Part shown: positions 1-8,419 of the stretch, piece by piece | Layout of the letters: each line of letters opens with the position of its first letter | Position numbering within the stretch: position 1 is the stretch's first letter | DNA from: Sorangium aterium | GTDB taxonomy: Bacteria; Myxococcota_A; Polyangia; Polyangiales; Polyangiaceae | Direction of reading: 5' to 3' | Assembly (NCBI RefSeq): GCF_028368935.1 | Contig: NZ_JAQNDK010000003.1 | Span: 1,550,001-1,614,000 of the forward strand | Length of the DNA: 64,000 bases | The notes under the pieces: model-generated | What the model saw: only the letters and a program-made list of their open reading frames with translations | Database searches by the model: none | What the model was told of the DNA's origin: nothing | Made by a program: the position numbers and the translations under genes

Positions 1-597
1 GGCGCAGCCGCGCCGAGCCCCTCACCATCACCCGCAGCGCCGGCGGGCTCCGGCGGCTTCAGCGTCTCGACGAGCAGCACGATGGGCTCGATGGGCCCGG
101 CGCAGGCCTCCGGCGGACGCGAGCCGTTCTTCCACTGGTACGCGCGCAAGCCGCTCGCCTGGGCGGGGACCGGCGTCGCCGGGGTCGGCCTGGTCATGGG
201 GATCGTCGGCTCGGCCATCACTGTCGACGCGCGCAGCAGCGCCGACGACATCGGGGGGCAGATCGAGGCGTACGTCGCGGGTCACCAGAGCGCGATCCCC
301 GCGAACCGCAGGTCTCAGCCCTGTGGCGCGCGCGAAGATCCGTCGGGCGACCTGCCCGACTTCAGGAACGCGTGCGGAAAGCTCCGCGAGAAGCTCGACC
401 GCTTTGACGGCGCGGTCCCTTGGGCGATCACCGGGTGGGTCCTCTTCGGCGTCGGGGTCGTCGGCACCGCGACCTACGCCATGATCGATTGGTACCCGCA
501 GAAGCAGCAGACCGCGGCCGACGGGCCGCGAATCACCGCGATCGCGCCGTTCGTGGCGCCAGGTCAGGCCACCCTCAGCGTCGCGGGCGCCTTCTGA
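1..597 (+). CDS. C-terminal part of a membrane protein (5' end beyond the window)
   Basis: The reading frame is open from base 1 to a TGA at 595-597, so the gene begins outside the window and the ATG at 82 is probably internal. The visible 198 residues start with an Ala/Pro/Ser-rich linker, then two hydrophobic segments (near residues 55-75 and 140-160) separated by a polar loop with two cysteines. This tail layout matches that of the TPR/PEGA-like protein at 44560-45549, so this is probably the end of a similar envelope protein. Function is unknown. It converges on the histidine kinase gene, with a short hairpin between them. Confidence 0.6.
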   Translation, partial: GAAAPSPSPSPAAPAGSGGFSVSTSSTMGSMGPAQASGGREPFFHWYARKPLAWAGTGVAGVGLVMGIVGSAITVDARSSADDIGGQIEAYVAGHQSAIPANRRSQPCGAREDPSGDLPDFRNACGKLREKLDRFDGAVPWAITGWVLFGVGVVGTATYAMIDWYPQKQQTAADGPRITAIAPFVAPGQATLSVAGAF

Positions 598-609
598 CTC
601 CACCTCCCA

Positions 610-628
610 GGAGCCCGGCCTGGGCTCC
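610..628. terminator. Hairpin between convergent genes
   Basis: A perfect 7-bp stem (ggagccc/gggctcc) with a 5-base loop lies between the stop at 597 and the convergent stop at 646. It has no T-tract on either side, so it is at best a weak or Rho-assisted bidirectional terminator. The stem and position are seen; the function is inferred. Confidence 0.4.
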
Positions 629-645
629 GAAGAGAGAATCGCGAG

Positions 646-2835
646 CTACGCCGCCTTCGCGGGTTGAGCCGCCGGAAACCACAGCCGGAAGGTCGAGCCC
701 TGGCCCGGCGTGCTCTCCACGGCGATGCTGCCGCCGTGCGCCTCCATCAGCCCCTTGACGATGTAGAGGCCCAGGCCGAGCCCCGTGTTCTTTTCGCGCG
801 CCCGCGGGGCCTGAAAGAAGCGATCGAAGAGCCTGCCCAGATCGGCCGCCGAGATACCCGGGCCGCGATCCTCGACCGTCAGCGCCGCGCCTCCCGCCTC
901 CGGACGGAGGGTCACGCGGATCGGCGAGCCGGCGCCGGAGTATTTGGCGGCGTTGTCGAGCAGGTTCGCAAGGATCTGCGACAGCCGGGCCGGATCGACG
1001 AAGACCTCGGGCACACGCCCCTCCACGTCGAGGGTCACCGGGTGCTGCCCGAGGGTCGGCTCGATCTCCGTGAGCAGCGCGCGCGTCGCCTCCTCCAGCG
1101 ACACGGGCTGGCGCTCGAGCGAGAGCCGCCCGAGCTCGATGCGAGAGACGTCGCGCAGGTCCTGCGTCATGCGCGAGATCCGGCTGCTTATCCGGCGCAA
1201 ACATTGGAGGTGCTGAACCGACACGACGACCGAGCTGTCCTCGCGTTTTGCGAGCAGCGCGTCCAGGAGCAGCGCCATGGCCGCGACGGGGTTGCGGAGA
1301 TCGTGAGCGATGACGGCTGCGAACTCGTTTCGCAGGCGGTCCATCTCGCGATGGGCTTCCTGCGTGCGCTCGACCTGCTGGGCGTAGGCGATGGCCAGCG
1401 CCGACTGCGCGGCGAAGAGCCGGACCATACGCTCGTCCTCCTCCGCGAACTCGGCGCCACCATCCTTGTCGCAAAGGTAAAAATTCCCGAACACCTTCTG
1501 CCCGATGAGCACCGGGACGCCGAGGAAGGACGTCATCGCGGGGTGATGCGCCGGGAAGCCGACCGACCGCGGATCGGCGTGGATATTCGCCACCCGGCTG
1601 GGCCGCGGGTCGCGGATGAGCGCGCCCAGGAGCCCGCGGCCCTGGGGGAAGCTGCCGATGTCGCAGGCGACCTTCTCGTCGACGCCCACGTAGATGAAGT
1701 CGGAGAGCCCGGTGCCCTCGGCGTCGAGCACCCCCAGGGCGCCGTAACGAGCGCGGGTCAGCTCGCAGGCCTGCTCCACCAGGCGGTGCAGCAACGCGCG
1801 CAGGGGCATGGCGGCCTCGATGTCCATGGCCACGTCGCGGAGCAAGCGCAGCCGGTGGGCCTCGCGGCGCTCGGCGTCGCGCAGCCGCGCCTGCCGCAGC
1901 CCGAGCGCACAGGCGCCCGCCACGCCCCGGAGCAAGCGGCGCTCGATCCGGCTGAGCTTCCCCGGCTTCCGCCGCGCGAGCCCCAGCACCCCGACACGCT
2001 CGCCGCCTGCGCTCAGGGGGAACGCCGCCACCGCGTGGAGCCCGAGCTCGAGCAGGCGCAGGGTGCCGCGGAAGGCGCCCTCTGGCAGATCCTCGATGCG
2101 CGCGACCTCCTGGATGTCGCCGGTCTCGATTGCCAGCGCCATGACGCTGGCAGCCAGGTTCAGGTTGTCACCTTGCGCGAATGCCTCGGGAAGGCCGACC
2201 GAGGCGACCAGCCTGAGGCGTTCGCCGCCCTCGGTGGCGACGAGAAACACGGCGTCTGCTCGAACGGCGGCGGCCACCTCGTCGAGCAGCCCATGGGCCA
2301 GGGCCGAGGGCTCATCCGCGCCGGGCAGCGCAGTGCCGATGCTGGCCACGAGGTCGGCGAGCCGGATCGCGAAGGGCTCATCGGCGACGTTTTCGAACAC
2401 GAGCAGCGCCTCGCCGGCCGACGCGCGGCAGCGCACCAGCAACAGCAGGCTGCGGCCGGTCGGTCGATCGTACCAGACCTCCTCGTCGCTGAAGGACTCG
2501 CCGCGGAGGGCGCGCCGCCACGGCAGCTCATGCTCGGCGAGGGCCGCCCGGCTCCCGAGCCGGGATAGTTCGAAGCGCTCCGACAGGCGTTCCGGGGTCG
2601 GCGACTCCATCTCCAGGAGCTCGCCCAAGGACGCGCTTGCCTGGACCTCACCCGTGCTGGTCAGCCTCATCGCTGGCCAGGGGAGCAAGGACTCCACGAT
2701 CATGCAGAAGCTCTTGGTGCGCCCGAGGGCGACCGTCGAGGTCACAACGGCGGCGAGCGCTGGGCGCATCGAGATCGATGACGGGAGGTCGAGCGGCTGC
2801 TCCGCTCGTCGGCTGGAGGAGGTGCTCCGCTGCAT
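646..2835 (-). CDS. Multi-GAF sensor histidine kinase
   Basis: This is a 729-residue sensor kinase with no membrane segment, so probably cytosolic. A PAS-like N-terminus (about 1-150) is followed by two GAF domains (about 170-310 and 330-480), a HisKA domain with the phosphoacceptor in AHDLRNP (His about 511), and an HATPase domain with N box ANLLDNAAKYS, G1 box DRGPG and G2 box GLGLGLYIV. The second GAF, with GFPAHHP followed by FLGVPV, resembles the DevS/DosT redox/oxygen-sensor GAFs; heme binding cannot be decided from sequence. It lies 29 bp behind the sigma-54 activator gene, so the two are probably co-transcribed. That activator has no receiver domain, so the phosphotransfer partner is not obvious. 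No clear ribosome site marks the start; the ATG at 2769 is an alternative. Confidence 0.85.
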   Translation of the reverse strand: MQRSTSSSRRAEQPLDLPSSISMRPALAAVVTSTVALGRTKSFCMIVESLLPWPAMRLTSTGEVQASASLGELLEMESPTPERLSERFELSRLGSRAALAEHELPWRRALRGESFSDEEVWYDRPTGRSLLLLVRCRASAGEALLVFENVADEPFAIRLADLVASIGTALPGADEPSALAHGLLDEVAAAVRADAVFLVATEGGERLRLVASVGLPEAFAQGDNLNLAASVMALAIETGDIQEVARIEDLPEGAFRGTLRLLELGLHAVAAFPLSAGGERVGVLGLARRKPGKLSRIERRLLRGVAGACALGLRQARLRDAERREAHRLRLLRDVAMDIEAAMPLRALLHRLVEQACELTRARYGALGVLDAEGTGLSDFIYVGVDEKVACDIGSFPQGRGLLGALIRDPRPSRVANIHADPRSVGFPAHHPAMTSFLGVPVLIGQKVFGNFYLCDKDGGAEFAEEDERMVRLFAAQSALAIAYAQQVERTQEAHREMDRLRNEFAAVIAHDLRNPVAAMALLLDALLAKREDSSVVVSVQHLQCLRRISSRISRMTQDLRDVSRIELGRLSLERQPVSLEEATRALLTEIEPTLGQHPVTLDVEGRVPEVFVDPARLSQILANLLDNAAKYSGAGSPIRVTLRPEAGGAALTVEDRGPGISAADLGRLFDRFFQAPRAREKNTGLGLGLYIVKGLMEAHGGSIAVESTPGQGSTFRLWFPAAQPAKAA

Positions 2836-2864
2836 CGGGGCGACGTCCGCCGCATCCGCCGCCC

Positions 2865-4316
2865 TCACCTGTCCTTCGCGACGCGAAGCAGATCCCGCAT
2901 CGTCGAGCGCGGGATGTCCGCAAGCCGCGCCGCGGCGCTGACGTTGCCGCCCACCTCCTCGAAGGCGCGGAGCGCATCGGCGGGCGTGATCTTCCGGCGG
3001 ACCGGGGGCTCGCGATCGGCGATGACCGCCGTGATGTGCTCGGGCAACACACGGCCGTGCGCGCGCAGCGCGGCTTGAATCAGCACGTTCCGCAGCTCTC
3101 GGACGTTGCCTTGCCAGCGGTGCGCCCTCAGCGCGGCGAGCGCGCCAGGGGACAGCTGGCGCCGGCCAATCTCGGAGCTCGCCAGGAGGTGCTCGGCCAG
3201 GAGCGGGATGTCGTCGGGCCGATCGCGCAGCGCGGGGAGCTGGATACGGCACACCGCCAGGCGCTCGTAGAGATCCGCGCGGAAGCAACGCTCGGCGACG
3301 AGCGTCTCCAGCGGCTCGCAGGTCGCGACGATGAGCCGCACGTTGATCTGCATCGCCCTCTCTGCCCCCAGCGGGCGGACCATCCCCTCCTCCACGACGC
3401 GCAGCAGCTTCGCCTGGACCTCCAGCGAGAGCGCCGCGATCTCGTCGAGGAAGAGCGTCCCGTGGTTGGCCTCGACGAACGCCCCCTGACGCTCCCGAAC
3501 CGCGCCCGTGAACGCGCCCCGACGATGGCCGAACAGCTCGGATTCCGCGAGCTCGCGCAGGATCGTGGCGGCGTTGAGGACCACGAACGGCCGGTCGGCC
3601 CGGGTGCTCTCCGCGTGGATCGCCCGGGCCACGACGTCCTTGCCCGTACCGGACTCGCCGCGCAGAAGCACGGGGAGCTGGAGCGGCGCGACCCGCCGGG
3701 CCGCCGCGGCGAGCTGCCGCATGGGCCGCGAGCGGCCGATGAGACCGGGGAGCGGCGGCCCATCCTCCTCGATCACCGGCACTTTTCGAGCCGACTCGAC
3801 GCACATCGCCGTGCGACCGATCTCGAAGCAGCCGCCAGGAACGAGCATCGCCTGCCGCACGCGGACGCCGCCGACGCGAACGCCGTTGCGAGAGCCGAGG
3901 TCCGTCACCTCGATCGAGGCGCCGCGGTGCGCGACGCGGCAGTGCCGGGCGCTCACCGCGGCATCGTCGAGCCTCACGTCCGCAGCCGGAGCGCTGCCCA
4001 GGGTGAGCTCGGCCCCCGGCGCGACGGCGATGCGCACCGGAGCGCCTCCGCCGGGGTGCTCGCAGCGGAGCCACACTGTGGTGAGCACGTCGTTGTCGTC
4101 CACGAGATCGATGGTGACGTCCCGGGCCGAGAAGGACTCGCCGCCGCGCACGCCAGGGTCCGCTCGATCGCCGGGCGCTCCGGCGAGCGCTCCCGGCAGC
4201 GCCACGTGGGGCGCGGCCGGCGCCGGCGGCGGCGCGGACGCCGCCCTATCGCGGTGAGCAGAAGTGAGGGGTCTGGAAGGGCTGTCGTGGTCGCTGCCGG
4301 TCGGTGCGTTGTCCAT
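2865..4316 (-). CDS. FHA-domain sigma-54-dependent transcriptional activator
   Basis: This is a 483-residue enhancer-binding protein. After a low-complexity N-terminus it has an FHA domain (about 80-175, with SARHCRV and DLGSRNGV), a sigma-54 AAA+ domain (Walker A GESGTGKD about 220-227, intact sigma-54 contact loop GAFTGA about 267-272, Walker B FLDEIA) and a Fis-type helix-turn-helix at the end (GGNVSAAARLADIPRSTM). An FHA sensor in place of a receiver domain implies control by Ser/Thr phosphorylation, a common arrangement in myxobacteria and consistent with the kinases and phosphatase in this window. The ATG at 4316 was chosen because codons further upstream only read the tandem repeat. 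No strong ribosome site is seen. Confidence 0.88.
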   Translation of the reverse strand: MDNAPTGSDHDSPSRPLTSAHRDRAASAPPPAPAAPHVALPGALAGAPGDRADPGVRGGESFSARDVTIDLVDDNDVLTTVWLRCEHPGGGAPVRIAVAPGAELTLGSAPAADVRLDDAAVSARHCRVAHRGASIEVTDLGSRNGVRVGGVRVRQAMLVPGGCFEIGRTAMCVESARKVPVIEEDGPPLPGLIGRSRPMRQLAAAARRVAPLQLPVLLRGESGTGKDVVARAIHAESTRADRPFVVLNAATILRELAESELFGHRRGAFTGAVRERQGAFVEANHGTLFLDEIAALSLEVQAKLLRVVEEGMVRPLGAERAMQINVRLIVATCEPLETLVAERCFRADLYERLAVCRIQLPALRDRPDDIPLLAEHLLASSEIGRRQLSPGALAALRAHRWQGNVRELRNVLIQAALRAHGRVLPEHITAVIADREPPVRRKITPADALRAFEEVGGNVSAAARLADIPRSTMRDLLRVAKDR

Positions 4317-4350
4317 GTCCAGGAGGTCTGTCGTCGGCACGCGAGGCGCA

Positions 4351-4410
4351 GTTGCGTCGAGTCGCGTCGAGTCGCGTCGAGTCGCGTCGAGTCGCGTCGA
4401 GTCGCGTCGC
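4351..4410. repeat. 10-bp tandem repeat, six copies
   Basis: Six head-to-tail copies of gtcgcgtcga run through here. Copies 2-5 are identical; the first has one change (gttgcgtcga) and the last ends in c. They fill the centre of the divergent intergenic region between the activator start at 4316 and the outer-membrane protein start at 4491. A 10-bp period is close to one helical turn, so any bound protein would see all copies on the same face of the DNA. Confidence 0.95.
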
Positions 4411-4490
4411 CCGCGCCGCCCGGGCGACATTCCTGCTCGTCGGCGCGCGCCCCCTTTGCGCTCTGGACCGCGCTGTTCTAGAGGCCGTTC

Positions 4491-5309
4491 GTGAGATCGC
4501 GCTCGACAAGGTGGACCGCGCCGGCGCTCGGCGTGGCGGCAGCGGGCTGGGTGCTCTCGGCCAACCAGGCCCTCGCCCAGCCCGCAGATCAAACGACGGC
4601 CGCAGCCGAGGTAGCTGAGGAAGAAGAGGCCGGGCCGGAAGCCGGGGTGAAGCGCCCCGCCGGGCCCGACGAGCGGAGCGGACACCTCCTGCTCCAGGGA
4701 CGAGCCGGGTACAGCCAGCCCTTCGGCGGCATGGCCGCCGGTCAACCGGTCACCGACACGGTCTCGGGCGGGTTCGCGTTCGGCGCCAACCTCGGCATCG
4801 GCTTGAGCCGCGTGACCGTCCTGGAAGCAAGCGGCTCCTACACCCTGCTCCCGGCAGCGGCAGGCTGCAGCGACTGCTCCGGCCGAAGCCTCGACCTGGG
4901 TCTGGGGTTCGTCTACCACGTCGCCCAGGGGATCGCGGTCGACCCCTGGATCAGCTACGGCGTGGGGTACCGGCGAACGGTCTTCACATCGCCGGAGGCC
5001 TCGGCGGCCGGCTCGACGGCGACCGATCGTGTGTTCCACGGTCTCGATGTCGCCCGCGTCGCGCTGGGCGCCGACTTCTACCCGGCGCCGATCCTTGGCG
5101 TCGGTGTGTTCGCCGAGCTCGACGCCGGCACCTACCTCTCGCGCCCTGACGAGGGCTCCGACCCCACGGCTTACGGATTCTTCCAGATCGGTGTGCGCCT
5201 CGCGCTGGATCCCCTACCCCGGGGCACGCGACCACCGGCGGCCTCGGCCGGTACGTCACCGAGGATCGCCGCTCAGGCGACCGCCTCCCAGGGAGCAGCC
5301 CGCCGCTAA
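4491..5309 (+). CDS. Predicted outer-membrane beta-barrel protein
   Basis: This 272-residue protein has a signal peptide ending near ANQALAQ (about 30 residues), an acidic linker (VAEEEEAGPEAG), and a body of alternating glycine-rich and hydrophobic segments ending in LYG/FFQIGVRLAL-like strands. That pattern fits a small outer-membrane barrel of the OmpA/OmpW fold class. Two nearby cysteines (GCSDCSG) sit in a probable loop. It is transcribed divergently from the sigma-54 activator across the 10-bp repeat array, so it is a candidate target of that regulator. The family is not identified more closely. Confidence 0.65.
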   Translation: MRSRSTRWTAPALGVAAAGWVLSANQALAQPADQTTAAAEVAEEEEAGPEAGVKRPAGPDERSGHLLLQGRAGYSQPFGGMAAGQPVTDTVSGGFAFGANLGIGLSRVTVLEASGSYTLLPAAAGCSDCSGRSLDLGLGFVYHVAQGIAVDPWISYGVGYRRTVFTSPEASAAGSTATDRVFHGLDVARVALGADFYPAPILGVGVFAELDAGTYLSRPDEGSDPTAYGFFQIGVRLALDPLPRGTRPPAASAGTSPRIAAQATASQGAARR

Positions 5310-5347
5310 AGCAGCCGGAATGTGGGCGGTCGAGAGCGAGGGGCAGG

Positions 5348-5353
5348 TATAAT
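5348..5353 (+). promoter_or_regulatory. Consensus -10 box immediately upstream of the PP2C gene
   Basis: A perfect TATAAT lies nine bases before the ATG at 5363 in otherwise GC-rich DNA. Transcription from it would begin at about 5360, almost on the start codon, and there is no Shine-Dalgarno sequence between. No -35 match is visible 16-18 bp upstream. It could drive a leaderless mRNA. Confidence 0.4.
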
Positions 5354-5362
5354 CTGCCGCGA

Positions 5363-6625
5363 ATGGGCGAGTTCAGGACGAGCAGCCGCACCCGACCCGT
5401 CGCGGCTGCCGTGACCGACGTAGGTCGCCAGCGAAAGCACAACGAGGACAACGTCCTCGTGAAGTCCGAGCTCGGCCTCTTCGTCGTGGCGGACGGCATG
5501 GGCGGGCACAACGCGGGCAACGTCGCCAGCGCGCTCGCGACCAAATCGCTCGACAACTTCTTCGAGGCGACCCGCGCCGGCAGCCTGCCAGGCCCCGTCC
5601 CGGCCGACGAGCAGGAGCTCGATCCGGAAGCGCGGCGCATCGTCGCGGCGATCCGCAAGGCGAACCACGATGTGTTCGTCATCTCGAACACGTACACCCA
5701 GCACCAGGGCATGGGCTCGACGGTGGTCGCCGCCTACGTGTCGTGCGAAACCGAGCAGATCCACGTCGGGCACGTCGGCGATAGCCGCTGCTACCGGATC
5801 CGACACGGCGAGATCGAGCAGCTCACGAAGGACCACTCGCTCATCAACGACGCCCTCGCGCTCAAGCCCGACCTGAGCCAGGACGAGCTGGCGCGGCTCC
5901 CGAAGAACATCATCACGCGCGCGCTCGGCATGAAGGACGCCGTGAAGGTCGACATCCGCTCGGAGCCCACCCAGCCCGGCGACGTCTTCCTGCTCTGCTC
6001 GGACGGGTTGAGCGGGATGATCTCGGAGCAGCAGATGCTCGATGTGGTCGACATCACCCAGGATCCGCACGAGGCCTGCGAGCTCCTCATCGAGATGGCC
6101 AACGAGGCGGGCGGGACCGACAACATCTCGGCGCTGATCGTCCGCATCCAGCTCGACGCGCAGGAGGAGCGGCAACCGAACAGCGCCGAGCTCGACGACA
6201 CCCGGCCCCTCCACGTCGATGAGTTCGGCGACGCGCTTCCGCCCGCGGTGGTCAACGACGCACAGCTCCCGGGCGAGGAGGTCGATCTCGACGCGGCTGC
6301 CTCGTCAGACAGCGAGCGCATCGCGGCGCACCAGATCCACTCCATCGCGGACAACGGCCTGCGGAGCCACGCCCACGGCGCGCCGGGCGCGGTGTCGCGC
6401 ATGGCCGCCGCGCCGCTCACGGATCGGCGCTCGCGGGCCGCCGCTGGCTCCGGCCGCTACGCTGCCGTGACGACGGCGGCGAGGCCTCCCGTGAAGGAAG
6501 CCCCGTCATCGAAGCCCGCGAAGCGCCAGACCGAGGTGCGGGTCGCGCGGTGCGCGCACTGCAAGCACGAGCTCTTCATCGGCAACCGGTTCTGCGTCGA
6601 GTGCGGCGCCCCCATCAAGCCGTGA
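5363..6625 (+). CDS. PP2C-family Ser/Thr protein phosphatase with C-terminal zinc ribbon
   Basis: This metal-dependent phosphatase reverses Hanks-kinase phosphorylation. Residues 1 to about 280 carry the PP2C motifs in order: DVGRQRKHNEDN, VADGMGGHNAGN, GSTVVAA, HVGDSRCYRIR, LCSDGLSGMIS and GGTDNISALIV, with the metal-binding aspartates present. A disordered Ala/Arg-rich stretch of about 100 residues follows, then a zinc ribbon with two CxxC pairs (CAHC and CVEC) in the last 27 residues. The ribbon is an extra to the basic family and probably mediates docking. The start follows a TATAAT box with no ribosome site. Confidence 0.93.
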   Translation: MGEFRTSSRTRPVAAAVTDVGRQRKHNEDNVLVKSELGLFVVADGMGGHNAGNVASALATKSLDNFFEATRAGSLPGPVPADEQELDPEARRIVAAIRKANHDVFVISNTYTQHQGMGSTVVAAYVSCETEQIHVGHVGDSRCYRIRHGEIEQLTKDHSLINDALALKPDLSQDELARLPKNIITRALGMKDAVKVDIRSEPTQPGDVFLLCSDGLSGMISEQQMLDVVDITQDPHEACELLIEMANEAGGTDNISALIVRIQLDAQEERQPNSAELDDTRPLHVDEFGDALPPAVVNDAQLPGEEVDLDAAASSDSERIAAHQIHSIADNGLRSHAHGAPGAVSRMAAAPLTDRRSRAAAGSGRYAAVTTAARPPVKEAPSSKPAKRQTEVRVARCAHCKHELFIGNRFCVECGAPIKP

Positions 6626-6721
6626 GCAGCGCCGCGGGCGCTTCGTCCGCGTCGACCTGCGCACCGCCCCGAGCGCCGGTCGCGCGCAGCGGCCGACGCA
6701 GCGGGGCCGACGCGCAGCAGA

Positions 6722-7054
6722 TCACTTGACCGCGAGCAGCTCGACCTCGAAGACGAGGGTCGAGTTCGGCGGGATCACGGGGGGGAAGCCGCGAGCGCCG
6801 TAGCCGAGCTCCGGCGGGATCGTCAGCTTGCGGAGGCCGCCGATCTTCATGCCGGCGACGCCCTGATCCCATCCCTTGATCACCTGCCCGGCCCCCAGCT
6901 TGAACGAGAAGCCCTGGCCCGGGCGGTCGCGCGAGCTGTCGAACTTGTTGCCGTTGGTCAGCGTGCCGACGTAGTGCACCGTCACGAGCTGGCCGTGCTT
7001 CGCCTCGGCGCCTGTGCCTTCCTTGAGGTCCTCGATCCCGAGCTCTGCTTGCAT
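6722..7054 (-). CDS. FKBP-type peptidyl-prolyl cis-trans isomerase
   Basis: At 110 residues this is a single minimal FKBP domain with no signal peptide, hence a cytosolic prolyl isomerase and folding helper. The family landmarks are intact: VTVHYVGTLTNG, KFDSSRDR, FKLGAGQVIKGWDQGV, MKIGGLRKLTIPPELGYG and the terminal LVFEVELLAV. A good ribosome site (gaaagga) precedes the ATG at 7054. It converges on the PP2C gene and stands alone. Confidence 0.95.
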   Translation of the reverse strand: MQAELGIEDLKEGTGAEAKHGQLVTVHYVGTLTNGNKFDSSRDRPGQGFSFKLGAGQVIKGWDQGVAGMKIGGLRKLTIPPELGYGARGFPPVIPPNSTLVFEVELLAVK

Positions 7055-7170
7055 GGTCGATTCCTTTCGGCGCGATGGGAGGAGCGCTGCGCGGTCGCGT
7101 CAAGCCGAAGCAGCAGACGAGCTCTCCGGACGAGCGTCCGCGAGCGCGAAGACGCTCGGGAAATCGTGGC

Positions 7171-8286
7171 TCAGCCGCCGAAACCGGGGAACGTGAACAC
7201 GGGCGCGCCTCCGGTCATCCGCCAGGTGTTGGCGGTCTGCTGGACGACGGGCTGCCGCAGCAGCGGGTGCGGGTGCGTCTGCTCGAAGGCAAACAGGATC
7301 GAGGCGGGCGTGAGCTGATCGAGCGACGCGAAGAAGCCGAGCGTGAGCATCGCGCCCCCCTCGGTCCAGCGGTACCCCTGCTGCCGCGCGCCAGCGGAGA
7401 GCAGGTTGTTCACGCCCGCCACGTCCGCCGCGATCTCGTTCGGCTGGTTGAAGATGGGGAGCGTGCGCGACAGCATCCGCCCGAGATCCGCGGGCGTGAC
7501 GCCCCGGCTCCCCCCCTGCCCGTTCGCGCAGCCCGTGTGCCCGAGGTGGTGGTGGCCGAGCTCGTGGCCGAGGACGAACGCGAGCTGCTCGTCGTAGAGC
7601 TGGCGCTGCCGCTCGACCTTGCGCGCGTCCGTGTGCTGCACCGGATCGATGAAGCCCGCCGGCGGCCGGACGATCGGCTGCCCAGGCCGCTGTCGCTGCG
7701 CGAGCATCCGCAGGAACTCGTCGAGCTTCCTCGTCCCGAAGACCTCGTCGGTCGCCTTGAACTGCGCGATCTGCGCCTCTACCTCGAGCAGCCCGTCGGT
7801 GATCGCCATGAACGGCATCCGCTGGTCGTCACAGCCGGCGAACGCGTTCACCTCGCCCACCGTCGGATCGGCGATGAACGGGATGCCCCTCACCTTCTGC
7901 TGCGAGGCCGCCGGCAGCGCGCCGATCAACGCGCCCATGACGACGCCGGCCTCGGACTGGAGCCAGCCGATGTTGATGTCGTTGATGGGATCGCCGAGCA
8001 CCGGCAGCCCCGGCATCGTGGGCACGCTGAAGGTAGGCGCCGGCACGGGCCCGGTCTGCGCCGGCGGATACCCGGGCTGCTGCGGATACCCGGGCTGCTG
8101 CGGGTACCCGGGCTGCTGCGGGTACCCGGGCTGCTGTGGGGGAGCCCCCTGCTGGGGCGCGCCGTAGGGAGGATAGGCCTGGCCGTAGGACGGCTGAGAC
8201 GCAGGCCGGCGCGAGCTGCCTCGCTGACAGCCTGCGACCAGTCCGAGAGCCAGAACGAAGGCGCCGATCGGTCGAAGCAGATTCAT
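7171..8286 (-). CDS. M48-family zinc metalloprotease lipoprotein
   Basis: This 371-residue protein has a lipoprotein signal (lipobox LVAGC, lipidated Cys about residue 20), a Gln/Pro/Tyr/Gly-rich linker containing four QQPGYP repeats, and a peptidase domain with the zinc motif HELGHH and a downstream EIAADVAG supplying the third ligand. M48 peptidases of this kind (BepA/YfgC-like) act on misfolded envelope proteins; the lipid anchor and linker would hold it at a membrane in the periplasm. The start at 8286 gives a compact signal; an in-frame ATG four codons upstream is possible. Confidence 0.87.
   Translation of the reverse strand: MNLLRPIGAFVLALGLVAGCQRGSSRRPASQPSYGQAYPPYGAPQQGAPPQQPGYPQQPGYPQQPGYPQQPGYPPAQTGPVPAPTFSVPTMPGLPVLGDPINDINIGWLQSEAGVVMGALIGALPAASQQKVRGIPFIADPTVGEVNAFAGCDDQRMPFMAITDGLLEVEAQIAQFKATDEVFGTRKLDEFLRMLAQRQRPGQPIVRPPAGFIDPVQHTDARKVERQRQLYDEQLAFVLGHELGHHHLGHTGCANGQGGSRGVTPADLGRMLSRTLPIFNQPNEIAADVAGVNNLLSAGARQQGYRWTEGGAMLTLGFFASLDQLTPASILFAFEQTHPHPLLRQPVVQQTANTWRMTGGAPVFTFPGFGG
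8066..8137. repeat. 18-bp tandem repeat inside the M48 protease gene
   Basis: Four consecutive 18-bp units (ggatacccgggctgctgc with single-base variants) encode QQPGYP repeats in the linker between lipid anchor and protease domain. Copy number may vary between strains and set the linker length. Confidence 0.95.
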
Positions 8287-8419
8287 CGCCGCGAGCATAG
8301 CGCACGGCGAGGGGGTCATCCTCGCCGCGCCGCACGCAAGATCTCGGCGCGCAGTCGCGGCGCCGCGGCGCCGCGATGAGCCGAAAGCCGGGCGCCGCGC
8401 GTCAGGCGCAGGAGGACCG

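Noticed and set aside
646-4074. Single 1142-residue minus-strand open frame across both kinase and activator genes
   Set aside because: Its first third is arginine-rich reading of the sigma-54 activator gene in a wrong frame; only residues from the ATG at 2835 onward show kinase domains.
4321-4350. Sigma-54 promoter-like GG-N10-GC at 4336-4350 before the outer-membrane protein gene
   Set aside because: Only the GG and GC dinucleotides match; TGGCAC and TTGC consensus are poor and the element is over 140 bp from the start codon.
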